Source: Deltaproteobacteria bacterium
Lineage (GTDB): Bacteria > Desulfobacterota > Desulfuromonadia > Geobacterales > JAJYBI01
Assembly: GCA_021779095.1 (NCBI GenBank)
Contig: JAJYBI010000013.1
Coordinates: 1-64,000 of the forward strand
Direction of reading: 5' to 3'
DNA: 64,000 nt
Below, piece by piece: positions 23,439 to 33,157 of the stretch. Position 1 is the first letter of the stretch. Each line of letters begins with the position of its first letter. Below the pieces are notes generated by a model, which worked only from the letters and a program-made list of their open reading frames with translations, was not told the DNA's origin and made no database searches. The translations under genes were made by a program, and so were the position numbers.

Positions 23439-26257
23439 GGTGCGTCCTCCTCTTTTCCCGACGACTGGTCGATCGGGACCGTCAACATAATCAGCGCCCC
23501 ACAACCCGGTGTGGAGTCGATGGAGACCGTACCGCCGAGATATTCGATCTTCTGCCGGATATTGAACAGTCCGAAACCGACATGCTCACCGATATGGGGA
23601 TCGATGCGCTTAAGATCAAATCCGATGCCGTTGTCGGCAACCGTTACAACGAGCCGTTCCGGGCCATGACGCAAGGAGATACTGACCGTACTCGTCTGGG
23701 CGTGCTTGACCACATTCAGCAGTAGTTCGCGCAGTACCTGAAAGATAACCGACTTCACCTCATACTGAAGTGAAACATCCTCATCCCTTGCGGCGAGCGA
23801 CACGACGAGACCGTAGCGCTCCCCGTATTCCTTGGCCAGCCACTTCAGGGCGGCGGCGAGGCCAGCAGTCGCCAGGATCGGCGGGCGGAGCTGGAACGTC
23901 AGCGATCTGATCTCATGAACCGTTCCGTCGAGCAGCTCTTCGATCTGATCCATGACGCCGGCAGAGTCCACGGGCGAAAGATCGTTCCGCAATACATTCA
24001 GCTTCATCATACAGGTCAGCAGGTTCGGTCCGACCTGGTCGTGGAGTTCACCCGCAATGCGGGCCCGTTCCCGGTCGCCCGCCATGGCCAGCTCCACGGT
24101 CATCGCATGCAGTTTCCGCTGCACCTCTTCTGCCTGTTTCCGCTTGGTGATGTCGCTGAACGTAACCACGAAATGGTCTGTTGCCGGTCGATACGCCGAT
24201 GCGTTGAACCATTTCTCCAGCTGCGGAATGTGGACTTCGAAATGCTCCGGCTGGCCGCTCCCGACAACCCGTCCGTAGGTTTCAAACAATTCGGGGTTCG
24301 ACTCGTATATGCCGGGGATGACCTCCGTCATCTTCCTGCCGATTACGCTCTTGAGCCCCGTCAGCTGCTCGAACCCGTCGTTGACGATGAGGTAGACGTA
24401 GTCGACCGGATTCCCCTCTTCAATTATCAAACGGCAGTAGGCAAACCCGTTCACCATATTGCTGAAGAGATTTCGATACATCTCCTCGCTCTTGCGCAGG
24501 GCATCCTCCGCCACCTTCATGGACGAGATATCCTGGAAGGTGCCCGCAAGACACTCCGTCCCCCCCGGCAACCGTATTCTGCCGATACAGCGCAGTTCGG
24601 CGGGGAAATGCCGACCGGTCGCAGAGATCATGTCGCACTCCATATTGAACGGCTTGTTGTTCGCCCAGGCGTCCTTGAGCGCCGCGCGTACCAGCGGGAT
24701 CTGGTCAGGGGCATAGTATTGAATGCCATTCTCCAGATTGAGGGGGGCGTCCCGCGGGTGCTCCAGAAGATGGTATATCTCCTCGGTCCACATGACATAC
24801 CCTGTTTCCGGATTGGCCTTCCATCCGCCGAGCTGCGCGATCCGCTGCGATTCACTGAGGAACAGGGCGGTCTCCTTCAGCTTGCGTTCAAACTCCACCC
24901 GTTCCGAGATATCCACGACGATGCCGACGTACCGGATGACCTTCCCATCGTCGTCCCGCATCGGCGTTCCGCGAGAAAACAACCAGCGGGACGAGCCGTC
25001 TTCGTCGACCACCCGGTATTCGACCGACAGTTCCGACTCCGCCTCGACGGCCGTCCGCACGGCACGTTCGGTACGCTTAAGGTCGTCGGGATGGACGGTC
25101 TGCCGCCAGGTTGCATACGACGGTTCAAAGCGGTTCGGATCGAGACCGTACAGATGCCATATCTCGTCGGACCAGATGTTTCTGTCGGCGGTCAGATCCC
25201 ACTCCCAGGTACCGGCCCGCGCCGCATCCAGCGCCAGATGCAGGCGATTCTCGCTCCCACGGAGCTCGGCGGTACGTTCCAGGACCCGTTCTTCCAGGGT
25301 CGCATTCAGGTGCTGAAGCTGATGCTCGTAACGTTTCCGCTCGGAGATATCGCGAATGATGATGCAGGCGAGCTCATGTCCGGTATAGTCGTGAAAGATG
25401 ACGCTGGATATTTCCGCGGGGAACTTCGTGCCGTCCTTCCGGATGAAGCTCAGTTCCCCGAAAAACAGGCCGGTGCGCGCACGTTCCTCCAACGCCGGTT
25501 TCAGCCGTGGATCGGCCGTGTCGACAAGGCCGGTTCTCCCCAGGGCGATCATCTCCTCTTCGGACCAGCCGAACATGCGGCAGGCGGCCGGATTGGCGGT
25601 GATGATCCTGTCATCGGCATTTGAAAGGAAGATGGCATCGCTGCTGAAATCGAACAGCGAGTGGTAGCGCGCCTCGCTCTCCTGCAGCGCCGCGATCAGC
25701 TTCCTGTTTTCGGTTACATCCTTTGCGTAATGTATGGAGCCGACGAGGTTTTCGTCGTTATCGAAGATGGGGGAGACGCTTTCCTGAAGACACCGGCCGG
25801 TGTGCTCGTCGTAGATGTCAACGGAGTGCGGTTGACGGTCGTGAAGGAGGAGATTCTGGGGGCAGGAAGGGACCGGCTTGTCGGAACCGTGCATGAATTC
25901 GTAGCAGTGATGCCCTTTGAGCTCCGCCTGCGGGACACCGAAATATTCGGCCATGGCACGGTTTGCCTGCCTGATCTCATGGTCCGCATCCAGCAGCATG
26001 ACCGGGTCCGTAATGGCATTGAACGTATTCTCCCACTCATGGTTGGAAAGGACCAGCTCGTGTTCCGTGGTTTTCTTATGTTCCACCTCCCTGCGGTGTC
26101 GCTCGTTGAGCTCAAGCAACTCCGCAGTAAGCATCGAAATCCGCTGTTCATAGACGGCATCGCTGTGCCTGAGAAGCCGGGCACTCTCCCGCTCCCGTAC
26201 CAGCGTATCGATGACCGCCAAGAGCTCTTCCCGCGTCATGTCGTCGTACCGTTTCAT
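23435..26257 (-). CDS. Soluble multi-PAS sensor histidine kinase (NarX-type HisKA_3)
   Basis: This 940-residue kinase has no signal peptide or membrane segment. After an N-terminal coiled coil (about 20-70) come five PAS domains at roughly 75-180, 195-310, 340-455, 460-580 and 590-700. The HisKA_3 dimerisation domain follows, with the phosphoacceptor in ELHDQVGPNL (His near 739). The HATPase domain has LLNVVKHA (N box) and VADNGIGFD (G1). The first PAS holds HCYEFMHGSDKPVPSCP, a Cys-containing form seen in many deltaproteobacterial PAS domains, which could bind a cofactor or sense redox. It is coupled to the response regulator downstream. Confidence 0.93.
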   Translation of the reverse strand: MKRYDDMTREELLAVIDTLVRERESARLLRHSDAVYEQRISMLTAELLELNERHRREVEHKKTTEHELVLSNHEWENTFNAITDPVMLLDADHEIRQANRAMAEYFGVPQAELKGHHCYEFMHGSDKPVPSCPQNLLLHDRQPHSVDIYDEHTGRCLQESVSPIFDNDENLVGSIHYAKDVTENRKLIAALQESEARYHSLFDFSSDAIFLSNADDRIITANPAACRMFGWSEEEMIALGRTGLVDTADPRLKPALEERARTGLFFGELSFIRKDGTKFPAEISSVIFHDYTGHELACIIIRDISERKRYEHQLQHLNATLEERVLERTAELRGSENRLHLALDAARAGTWEWDLTADRNIWSDEIWHLYGLDPNRFEPSYATWRQTVHPDDLKRTERAVRTAVEAESELSVEYRVVDEDGSSRWLFSRGTPMRDDDGKVIRYVGIVVDISERVEFERKLKETALFLSESQRIAQLGGWKANPETGYVMWTEEIYHLLEHPRDAPLNLENGIQYYAPDQIPLVRAALKDAWANNKPFNMECDMISATGRHFPAELRCIGRIRLPGGTECLAGTFQDISSMKVAEDALRKSEEMYRNLFSNMVNGFAYCRLIIEEGNPVDYVYLIVNDGFEQLTGLKSVIGRKMTEVIPGIYESNPELFETYGRVVGSGQPEHFEVHIPQLEKWFNASAYRPATDHFVVTFSDITKRKQAEEVQRKLHAMTVELAMAGDRERARIAGELHDQVGPNLLTCMMKLNVLRNDLSPVDSAGVMDQIEELLDGTVHEIRSLTFQLRPPILATAGLAAALKWLAKEYGERYGLVVSLAARDEDVSLQYEVKSVIFQVLRELLLNVVKHAQTSTVSISLRHGPERLVVTVADNGIGFDLKRIDPHIGEHVGFGLFNIRQKIEYLGGTVSIDSTPGCGALIMLTVPIDQSSGKEEDAP

Positions 26258-26399
26258 CGCATCCCCCGAAAAGGCAACAGCACGATCAGCCTGCGCAACA
26301 GCAGTACCGACAACGATTCGCCGACTATATACGATTGCGCTTCAGTATATCATAGAGTCGCATGAGGTGAAGCCGCCTGATGCCGGGCAACACAATATA

Positions 26400-26466
26400 T
26401 TGCCGCTTCCGCCTACTCTCTGGTATGATGCGCAAGACACACTATCGTGACCGGCATAAGCCGGTC
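26400..26466 (+). promoter_or_regulatory. Putative sigma-70 promoter and palindrome upstream of the TonB-like gene
   Basis: TTGCCG (26400-26405) and TATGAT (26424-26429) are separated by 18 bases and face the TonB-like gene. Twenty bases further on, GACCGGC-ATAA-GCCGGTC (26449-26466) is a perfect 7-bp inverted repeat with a four-base spacer. It would fall in the early transcribed region, either as an operator or as a 5' hairpin. The gene is divergent from the sensor kinase. Confidence 0.45.
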
Positions 26467-26495
26467 CTTAGCTGAAAAAGCCCGAATAAAACTGG

Positions 26496-27233
26496 ATGCA
26501 GATGAACTCCTTCATTGACCGGAAAACTCACCGGTTCACCGATTTTGATGCAAGATACAACATCGCCCCGAAGGGGCGATTCGTATTGATGATCCTCGTA
26601 TCGATCGTCCTTCATCTTGCCATCTCCACACCGTTCTTTATATCCGGTCAACGGGGCACCCCGATTCCGCCAGTCCCGCTTGTGGATCTCTCTCTGATCC
26701 GGCAGTCTGCGCAGCCGGTTCCTCCTCCACCGGCGATGAAGAAGCCTCATCCGGAGCAATCGGCCGCACCCGCTGTGGAACCGCGCCCCCCGGCAGCTGA
26801 ACAGAACAGCCAACCGGCTGCGGAGACCGCCACTTCCAACCCGCTGCAACAGACCTCCTTCGGACTGGGAATCTCACGCGGTTATTTCAAGAGCATCGCG
26901 GACGGTCAGTCCCTGCGGCCGGATATCAGGGATTACTACTTCGCCGTTTTGGATAAGATAAACGACAGCTGGTGGAAACTCGGAAGCATAAAGCAGAAAG
27001 TGGTGACCAGAGAACCGGTTATCGATGTATGGATCGCCAGAAACGGCGAGGTTGTCAACAAATCGGTGCTGAAGAGCTCGGGAAGTCCTGCATATGACCG
27101 AATGATGCTGGAGGCGGTGGATGCCGCGGCTCCGTTTCCTGCTCTGCCGGAATCGTACGCAGGGGATTATTTCGAGGCGCCGGTGAGGCTGGTGACGCCA
27201 CGCGGGGTCATGCTGGGGGAAGGCCTTTTCTAA
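26496..27233 (+). CDS. TonB-like energy transducer protein
   Basis: This 245-residue protein has the TonB layout. One N-terminal transmembrane helix lies near residues 29-50 (FVLMILVSIVLHLAISTPFF) after a cytoplasmic stretch of 28 residues. A proline-rich periplasmic linker follows (about 70-110, with PVPPPPAMKKP-type segments), then a C-terminal TonB-like domain (WIARNGEVVNKSVLKSSGSP, YDRMMLEAVDAAAPFPALPE). The cytoplasmic tail is longer than usual. The Shine-Dalgarno site is weak, and ATG 26496 or 26502 is possible. No ExbB/ExbD or receptor gene is adjacent, so it may be an orphan transducer. Confidence 0.75.
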   Translation: MQMNSFIDRKTHRFTDFDARYNIAPKGRFVLMILVSIVLHLAISTPFFISGQRGTPIPPVPLVDLSLIRQSAQPVPPPPAMKKPHPEQSAAPAVEPRPPAAEQNSQPAAETATSNPLQQTSFGLGISRGYFKSIADGQSLRPDIRDYYFAVLDKINDSWWKLGSIKQKVVTREPVIDVWIARNGEVVNKSVLKSSGSPAYDRMMLEAVDAAAPFPALPESYAGDYFEAPVRLVTPRGVMLGEGLF

Positions 27234-27239
27234 GTTTGG

Positions 27240-29321
27240 TCACCCCTCCTCGCTTTCCAGGTCGATGATCTCCAGATCACCGATGACCTCCATGTCGCCG
27301 TCTCCCCTGTCCGCATGCTTCACCTTGTCTTTCACGTCGCGGTAATCGGGACGCTGCTTCCATATCTCGTGGTAGATTCCGATTGCTTCATCGGGCCTCG
27401 AGGAAGCTTCATACAGCACGGCCAGTTCGTAACTGAGACTTAAGACCTCTTCGGCAGTGAGCACATCCAGCGCACCTGCTTCGAAGAAGAGATTCTCGGC
27501 GTGGGCGAAATCGCCCTTGTCCCGGCTGCAGATCCCCTCCAGCGTAAGGCAGGCGACCTGACGCTGGGGATCGGCGGACGCGATCCGGAACTCGGCGATC
27601 GCCTCGTCGAGCAGCCCCATCTCCTTGTAGGCGATCCCCAGATTGAAGTGATTCTCCGTATCCGACCTGTCCAGCTGCCGATCCACCCCCTCCTTGAACT
27701 TGGAGAGGAGTTCGTCAAACGTGTAGATAATCTCGCCGTCTTCCCCCGCGGCTGACGACGATGCCAGGTCCGGATTGTCGAGAAAATCCAGCTCGCTGTC
27801 GTCGAAGTCGAAACCCACCTCCACGAATCCTTCGCCGGCAGGCGATGCGCCTGACAGGTCGTCATCCCCGAATCCGTCGGACCCGGACGCCCCGACGATC
27901 TCATCCATGACTGCCTCGTCGATCTCCAGTTCGACCTCCGGGAGCCCGGCCAGTTCCGCCTCCGGCGGACCGTCCACGTCGAGTTCCGCACCGCTCCCCT
28001 GTTGCATGAACCGGACCGGGTCGTCCTCCGGCAGATTGAGGATGATCTCTTCTTCCCAGGAAGAGGACGGGAGGATTTCCGCCGTCACCACCTCATCTGG
28101 AACCGTCACTACATCATCGGCAACGACCGGAATATCCTCGACGACTACCGGTTCCTCACCGGTATCGGGAGGGAGATCGGTTGAAGCGACAACCGGCGGT
28201 TCTGTCTCGACCGGTTCCGGCCCCTCCTCGATTCTCTCCACGACGCCGTCATACTCCCCCACACCGCCGCCCTGCAGCTGGCGCAACAGCAACGACATCG
28301 CCTCGGCCTTCTCCGGCTGGCCGTCCGCCTCGTACAGCGAGAAGAGACCTTCGATGATGCGGGGATCGTCGGGAGCGGTGCTGCGCAGCTGCAGGTAGAA
28401 CCCCTCCAGCGTTTCCTGCCTTCCACGGGCGATGAAGTCGGCGGCATTGTCATGCAGGAGGGTCAGCGCCGTCTCCAGGTCCCCCTCCTGCACCGCACAC
28501 TCGACAAGACCTTCCTTCGGCAAAAACTCAGCCGGGTAATGACGCAGAATATGCTGATAGGCAATCTTCCGGTTCTTCAGGTCACCGATCGCCCGGAAAG
28601 CGGTGACAAGGAGGGTCAGGACCTTCAGGTTGGTGGGGTCCCGCCGGAGCATCCCCTGAAGCGTATGGATGGCGGCAACGGCCTTGCCGCGCTCGATCTC
28701 CGCAGACAGCAGTTCGAGGACCAGGTCCCGCTTGTCGGGAAACAGCTGCCCGATCCTGCCGCACACCCCGGCAAAGGCGTCCTCGTCCCCCTTGCTCCTC
28801 AACAGGAGGGCGAGTTGCTTGAACTCGTGATACGCCATCTCCTTCTGGTCCGTCTGGTACCGCATCTCGGCCAGCTTGAGCAGAACCGGCGGATTCTCCG
28901 GTTCGATCTCCTGCATCTTTTCCAGGATCTTGATCGCCTCGTCCGGCTGATTCTTGCGTTCGAAATACTCATATACGGTACGGTATTCGGCAAGGGCATT
29001 GGCGATCAGCCCCTGCTTTTCGTAGAGGGTGGCGAGGTTGTTGTTGATGCGGATGGCGTCGGGATCGAGCTTCTGGATCTGCTTGTAGACGGCGATCGCC
29101 TTGAGGAAGAAGAAGGTGTCGGCATACCCCTTGGCGATGATGTCGTACTCCGCGATGGCCGCTTCGCGGTTGCCCGCCCGTACCAGCAGTTCGGCGAGCT
29201 TCTGGCGGTATTTGGGGTCGATCGCGACAATCTGCTGATAATCCCTGATGGCCTTGTCCAGCTGGCCCTTCAGGATGAATTTCTGCGCGCTCTCGAGTAG
29301 TTTGTCCTTTTGAGATGCCAC
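27240..29321 (-). CDS. Large tetratricopeptide-repeat protein with acidic linker
   Basis: This 693-residue protein has about ten TPR units in residues 1-350 (for example AIRDYQQIVAIDPKYRQKLA and NALAEYRTVYEYFERKNQPD). A long acidic, low-complexity linker (about 360-540, rich in Glu, Asp, Pro and Val) follows, and a second TPR block lies near 555-670 (HFNLGIAYKEMGLLDEAIAE). There is no signal peptide, so it is likely cytoplasmic. It starts at GTG with GGAG seven bases upstream. Geobacter-type genomes carry similar two-block TPR proteins, but its partner is unknown. It ends six bases from the convergent TonB-like gene, with no terminator between. Confidence 0.85.
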   Translation of the reverse strand: MASQKDKLLESAQKFILKGQLDKAIRDYQQIVAIDPKYRQKLAELLVRAGNREAAIAEYDIIAKGYADTFFFLKAIAVYKQIQKLDPDAIRINNNLATLYEKQGLIANALAEYRTVYEYFERKNQPDEAIKILEKMQEIEPENPPVLLKLAEMRYQTDQKEMAYHEFKQLALLLRSKGDEDAFAGVCGRIGQLFPDKRDLVLELLSAEIERGKAVAAIHTLQGMLRRDPTNLKVLTLLVTAFRAIGDLKNRKIAYQHILRHYPAEFLPKEGLVECAVQEGDLETALTLLHDNAADFIARGRQETLEGFYLQLRSTAPDDPRIIEGLFSLYEADGQPEKAEAMSLLLRQLQGGGVGEYDGVVERIEEGPEPVETEPPVVASTDLPPDTGEEPVVVEDIPVVADDVVTVPDEVVTAEILPSSSWEEEIILNLPEDDPVRFMQQGSGAELDVDGPPEAELAGLPEVELEIDEAVMDEIVGASGSDGFGDDDLSGASPAGEGFVEVGFDFDDSELDFLDNPDLASSSAAGEDGEIIYTFDELLSKFKEGVDRQLDRSDTENHFNLGIAYKEMGLLDEAIAEFRIASADPQRQVACLTLEGICSRDKGDFAHAENLFFEAGALDVLTAEEVLSLSYELAVLYEASSRPDEAIGIYHEIWKQRPDYRDVKDKVKHADRGDGDMEVIGDLEIIDLESEEG

Positions 29322-29379
29322 GGATACTCCAGGGAGAAAGTGGTGAGTGATCTCAAACTAATTGAATATACAGGCAATG

Positions 29380-31335
29380 TCAAGCGTCATCGGGCCGGCT
29401 CCGGACGTTCCGGCCGGCATCGCCGGAAGCGCCATTTCCGATCTGCCGGATAAGCTGTCGTAACCCCTTATACTCATCGGACGAAAGGGGCCGGTCATGA
29501 TACACGGCTGCGCCGTACCGTTCCGCGAACCGGTGAACCACAGGGTCCCCCAGCCGCTCCGCGAGGCGGAACAGCCCCATGCCGGCATGGTCCGCGGGAA
29601 GCCGCCCCTCGCGACGCAGGCGGACATAGAGCAGCCGAAGGAGACGCTCTTCCCGGGACAGCCGACGCCGCCCGCGCAACGCGAAGGCACCGGCTGCGGC
29701 AAGAAGCGACACGACAACCATGGCCATGTTCTGCATGTCCGGAACCCGGAGGCGCACCCCGCTCCATCGCCGGCCGGCACTCCGCACCATCTCAATCTGC
29801 TTCTCCAGGTCGTAGGCGATGACGGTCCGCGTCCAGTAGTACTCCACCGCATCCGCGGCCTGGCGTATCCGGGCATACAGGCCGGGGCCGGGGCGTGAAA
29901 CCCGTTCGTCCGCATTCACCGCCCAGCGGCTCGGATCGATCGTGACCCACCCCTCCCCGTCCGGATCGGCCTCGACCCAGACATGGGCCCGGTCTTCCGT
30001 GACCGCGTAGAATCCCCCCAGCTCGTTGTAATCCCCCCCCTGGTACCCGCCGACGAGCCGTGCGGGTACACCGGCGCTACGCAGCAGCACGGCGAGGGAC
30101 GACGCGAAAAATTCGCAGTTCCCCTGCCGACGCTTGAACAGGAACGTGTCAAGGGGGTGTGCATCCGTCGGCAGGCCGGAGGTTGCGTAGCGGAACCCAT
30201 TCGACCGGTAGAAACGCTCGAAACGGTCGATGACTTCACGGCCGGATCTGGCGCCGGCCGCCGTCTCCCGGGCGAGTCTGCGTATGGCGGGCGAGTATCC
30301 CGGCGGCAGCTGGAGATAGGACTCCATGCGAGCGCCGGCCCGTTCTTCCAGCCGCGCACCGGGGAGTGCCGTCACCTCGTACCGGGTCCGTACGGCACGG
30401 CCGTACGACTGCAGATACACCGCGTCTCCCGTACGGTCAGAACGGATGCCGCTCAGCTGCAACGGCTGATCGAGGGTGATGAGATAACGGCTTTTGGTCG
30501 GCTCCGGATAGAAGACCACCGTAACGGGGCGGTCCGTCCCCCCGACCGGAAGACCGTTTCCGGCCGGCGCCGTCCTCTCCCAGGCCGTACCGGTGAACCG
30601 GTTCAGCACGATCCCCCGCCAGTACAAACGATCGTCGGGAAGCCGGCCGGTCTCCGCCCGGAACACGAGCGTCTTCACCTCGCTCTGGCTCGACGCGCTC
30701 CCCGGCTGGACCCGATCGCTGAAGCCGACGACCGCACCCTCCTGCTGGTTGAGGAAATTCCACATGGCGTACTGGGTCCGCGGCAGGATGACGAAGAAGA
30801 CCAGCGCCAGCGGGACGGCGCCGACGGGGATCAGGATCGCGGTCCGCAGCACCTTTCCCATGGCACTCCGGGAAAGCGCCGCATCGGGATCGACGGCGAC
30901 GAACGACAGCAGCACCAGCGACACCGCCAGCGCCGGCAGCATGACCAGGAGGTAGACGAGGAACATGCTGTCCAGGCTGAAGAGCGACGAGGCGGAGAGG
31001 CAGAAGACAGCCAGGACGTAGATCTGCAGATAGTGTCGTCCGCTCTGCTCCCCGAAAAGCCGCAACGCCAGAAACAGGATGAGCAGGTCGGCGGCGGGCC
31101 CGACCAGATTGGTCCTGCTCACCTGCAGGGCGTAGAACAGGAAGAACAGGAGACCGCAGACCGTGACGAGCCAGTTCGGCAGCCGGTAGCCGCGCCTGCG
31201 GAAGAAGTAGCCGAAGAGAAGCGCCGCCGGGAGCAGAATACGCGGGAAAAGCCCCAGGTAGGGAGCGAGGGGGAGATAGCCGCAGAGCGTCACGAGCGCG
31301 ACGAGGAGGGCGACGGCCGTATCAATCCGCAGCAT
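29380..31335 (-). CDS. Membrane transglutaminase-like protein (TgpA / DUF3488 family)
   Basis: This 651-residue protein has six or so N-terminal transmembrane helices (about residues 5-185, DUF3488). A periplasmic transglutaminase-like domain follows, with the full triad: Cys407 in RRQGNCEFFAS, His451 in DRAHVWVEADP and Asp467 in WVTIDPS. One more helix lies near 546-563, and the C-terminal tail is DUF4129-like. AAGGAGCTGGCCGTCCATG supports the start. The order MoxR, DUF58, TgpA is a widespread conserved operon linked to cell-envelope or protein-complex maturation; its substrates are not known. The start overlaps the DUF58 gene by 14 bases. Confidence 0.92.
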   Translation of the reverse strand: MLRIDTAVALLVALVTLCGYLPLAPYLGLFPRILLPAALLFGYFFRRRGYRLPNWLVTVCGLLFFLFYALQVSRTNLVGPAADLLILFLALRLFGEQSGRHYLQIYVLAVFCLSASSLFSLDSMFLVYLLVMLPALAVSLVLLSFVAVDPDAALSRSAMGKVLRTAILIPVGAVPLALVFFVILPRTQYAMWNFLNQQEGAVVGFSDRVQPGSASSQSEVKTLVFRAETGRLPDDRLYWRGIVLNRFTGTAWERTAPAGNGLPVGGTDRPVTVVFYPEPTKSRYLITLDQPLQLSGIRSDRTGDAVYLQSYGRAVRTRYEVTALPGARLEERAGARMESYLQLPPGYSPAIRRLARETAAGARSGREVIDRFERFYRSNGFRYATSGLPTDAHPLDTFLFKRRQGNCEFFASSLAVLLRSAGVPARLVGGYQGGDYNELGGFYAVTEDRAHVWVEADPDGEGWVTIDPSRWAVNADERVSRPGPGLYARIRQAADAVEYYWTRTVIAYDLEKQIEMVRSAGRRWSGVRLRVPDMQNMAMVVVSLLAAAGAFALRGRRRLSREERLLRLLYVRLRREGRLPADHAGMGLFRLAERLGDPVVHRFAERYGAAVYHDRPLSSDEYKGLRQLIRQIGNGASGDAGRNVRSRPDDA

Positions 31336-32188
31336 GGACGGCCAGCTCCTTGAGCAGCTTCAGTCGATGGGAACGGGACAGCCCCGGCGGGACCAGCAGG
31401 TCACCGAGACGCAGGCCGACGGGACGGTTGCGACGCATCAGGTCGTTCACCAGGTACGCGGCGCGCCCCACCGCCTCGTCTGTGGTCCGGGCCGGCAGGG
31501 TCTCCAGGTCGATCACTACCGGCTCGGTGCCGGTGGCGTTGAACCCCTTCACCTTCAGCGCGTCGTGACGGGCCGACAGGCGCCAGTGGACGTGTTTCAG
31601 CGGTTCCCGGCCGGAGTAGTCGCCGATCCGGGCAAGTTCGCCGTCATGGCCGTTCGCGCTGCGCAGGAGCTCCCCCACCCGCTCCCGCCCGGCATCGGCG
31701 GAGACGGTGCGAAAGGGGATGGGGGCGGGGAAGACGGTAACGGTTTCGGCGAAACCGCACTGCAGCCGACGAATGAAGAAATTGACGGGAAACGGGGACG
31801 ATATGAGGAGACTCAGGCCGGCGTGCCGACCACGACGGGGGAAGGTGCAGGGAACGGACCGGCTGCAGGCGGACTGGCGGTCCGCAAGGAGGATCACCGT
31901 CGAGGAGCCGAGAAATTCGGCGGAGAGGAGAAACGATGTCAGCCACCGCTTGCGGTTCGTGAACCGGAAGGTGACGAGCGTCTCCATGCCGCTGTATATC
32001 TCGTCGGGTGGCACGATCTCCACCTCCAGCCCCCGCAGGTTGAACCAGCCGATGAGGCCGGTCAGTGCCATGAAGGCGAGAAGCGAGGCCACCACGAGAA
32101 ACAGCAGGTTGTTGCCGGTATTGACCGCGGCGAAACCCAGAAGAAGCGTCAGCGCCACGTAGAGCGCCCCCGCCCGGGTGATGCTCAG
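31322..32188 (-). CDS. DUF58 domain protein, probable CTG start
   Basis: The track begins at GTG 32158, but the same frame continues upstream through SITRAGALY, which matches the usual N-terminus of DUF58 proteins (a TRxG segment before the first helix). The only plausible initiator is CTG at 32188, whose last two bases overlap the MoxR stop as CTGA. The product would have 288 residues, with two close transmembrane helices (VALTLLLGFAAVNTGNNLLF and LFLVVASLLAFMALTGLIG). The DUF58 core follows, with YSGREPLKHVHWRLSARHD. It sits in the MoxR-DUF58-TgpA operon. If CTG is wrong, GTG 32158 is the start. Confidence 0.85.
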   Translation of the reverse strand: MSITRAGALYVALTLLLGFAAVNTGNNLLFLVVASLLAFMALTGLIGWFNLRGLEVEIVPPDEIYSGMETLVTFRFTNRKRWLTSFLLSAEFLGSSTVILLADRQSACSRSVPCTFPRRGRHAGLSLLISSPFPVNFFIRRLQCGFAETVTVFPAPIPFRTVSADAGRERVGELLRSANGHDGELARIGDYSGREPLKHVHWRLSARHDALKVKGFNATGTEPVVIDLETLPARTTDEAVGRAAYLVNDLMRRNRPVGLRLGDLLVPPGLSRSHRLKLLKELAVHAAD

Positions 32189-33126
32189 GCCAGCGGCACG
32201 GGAATAGCGTCCAGAACGGTTCGTAACAGCTCCTCCTTGTTCAGGCTCTCCTGTTCCGCCGTCAGAATCAGGCGATGGGCGCCCACCGGCAGCGCCACGG
32301 CCTGCACGTCCTCGGGGACGACGAAGTCCCGCCCCTCCAGGTAGGCGTGTGCCCGGGCCGCATCGGCCATGCAGATGCCGCCGCGGGACGAGATGCCCGA
32401 AAGGACGAACGACGACGCCCGGGTCCCGGCGATGATCCGGTAGATGTAACCGGCCACCATCTCCGACAGGTAGACCCGCTCACGGACGGCCCGCTGCGCC
32501 TCCTGCAGTTCGTGCACCCCGATGACCGGCTCGATCCCGCGCAGCTCCTCGCGGATGCTGCCGGCACGGATGATCGCCGTCTCCGCCTCCTGGGAAGGGT
32601 AGCCGATCCCGGTGCGGATCAGGAACCGGTCCAGCTGGGACTCGGGCAGGGGATACGTTCCCACCTGTTCCAGCGGGTTCTGGGTGGCGATCACCATGAA
32701 CGGCTCCGGCAGCGGGTAGGTGACCCCCTCCACCGTCACCCGCCGCTCCTCCATCGCCTCCAGGAGGGCGCTCTGGGTGCGGGGCATGGCCCGGTTGATC
32801 TCGTCGACCAGAAGGATGTTGTTGAACACCGGCCCCCGTACGAAGACGAACCGGTTCTCCTCGCGGTTGAAGACGGAAAGCCCGGTGATGTCCGACGGCA
32901 GGAGATCACTCGTGCACTGTATCCGGCCGAAGGAGAGACCGAGCACGCCGGAGAGGGCGAGCGCCAGGGTCGTCTTCCCCAGGCCGGGGATATCCTCCAG
33001 GAGGAGATGGCCGCCGGCCAAAAGCGCCGTGACCGAGAGACGCACCGCCTGCTGTTTCCCCCGGAGGTACCGGGAGTTGAGAACGTCCACCATCTGCATG
33101 ATCGCATCGCGCTGGGGAAGAGACAT
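32185..33126 (-). CDS. MoxR-family AAA ATPase
   Basis: This 313-residue ATPase has Walker A PGLGKTT (near residue 48), Walker B ILLVDEINRAMPRTQSALLE and the arginine-finger region VGTYPLPESQLDRF. AAAGGAGTACCATG supports the start. MoxR ATPases act as chaperones that assemble or activate multi-subunit complexes, usually together with DUF58 or VWA partners. This gene heads an operon with the DUF58 and transglutaminase-like genes. An extended -10 promoter lies about 30 bases upstream. Confidence 0.94.
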   Translation of the reverse strand: MSLPQRDAIMQMVDVLNSRYLRGKQQAVRLSVTALLAGGHLLLEDIPGLGKTTLALALSGVLGLSFGRIQCTSDLLPSDITGLSVFNREENRFVFVRGPVFNNILLVDEINRAMPRTQSALLEAMEERRVTVEGVTYPLPEPFMVIATQNPLEQVGTYPLPESQLDRFLIRTGIGYPSQEAETAIIRAGSIREELRGIEPVIGVHELQEAQRAVRERVYLSEMVAGYIYRIIAGTRASSFVLSGISSRGGICMADAARAHAYLEGRDFVVPEDVQAVALPVGAHRLILTAEQESLNKEELLRTVLDAIPVPLA

Positions 33127-33157
33127 GGTACTCCTTTGACGGTTCGTGACTTATAGG

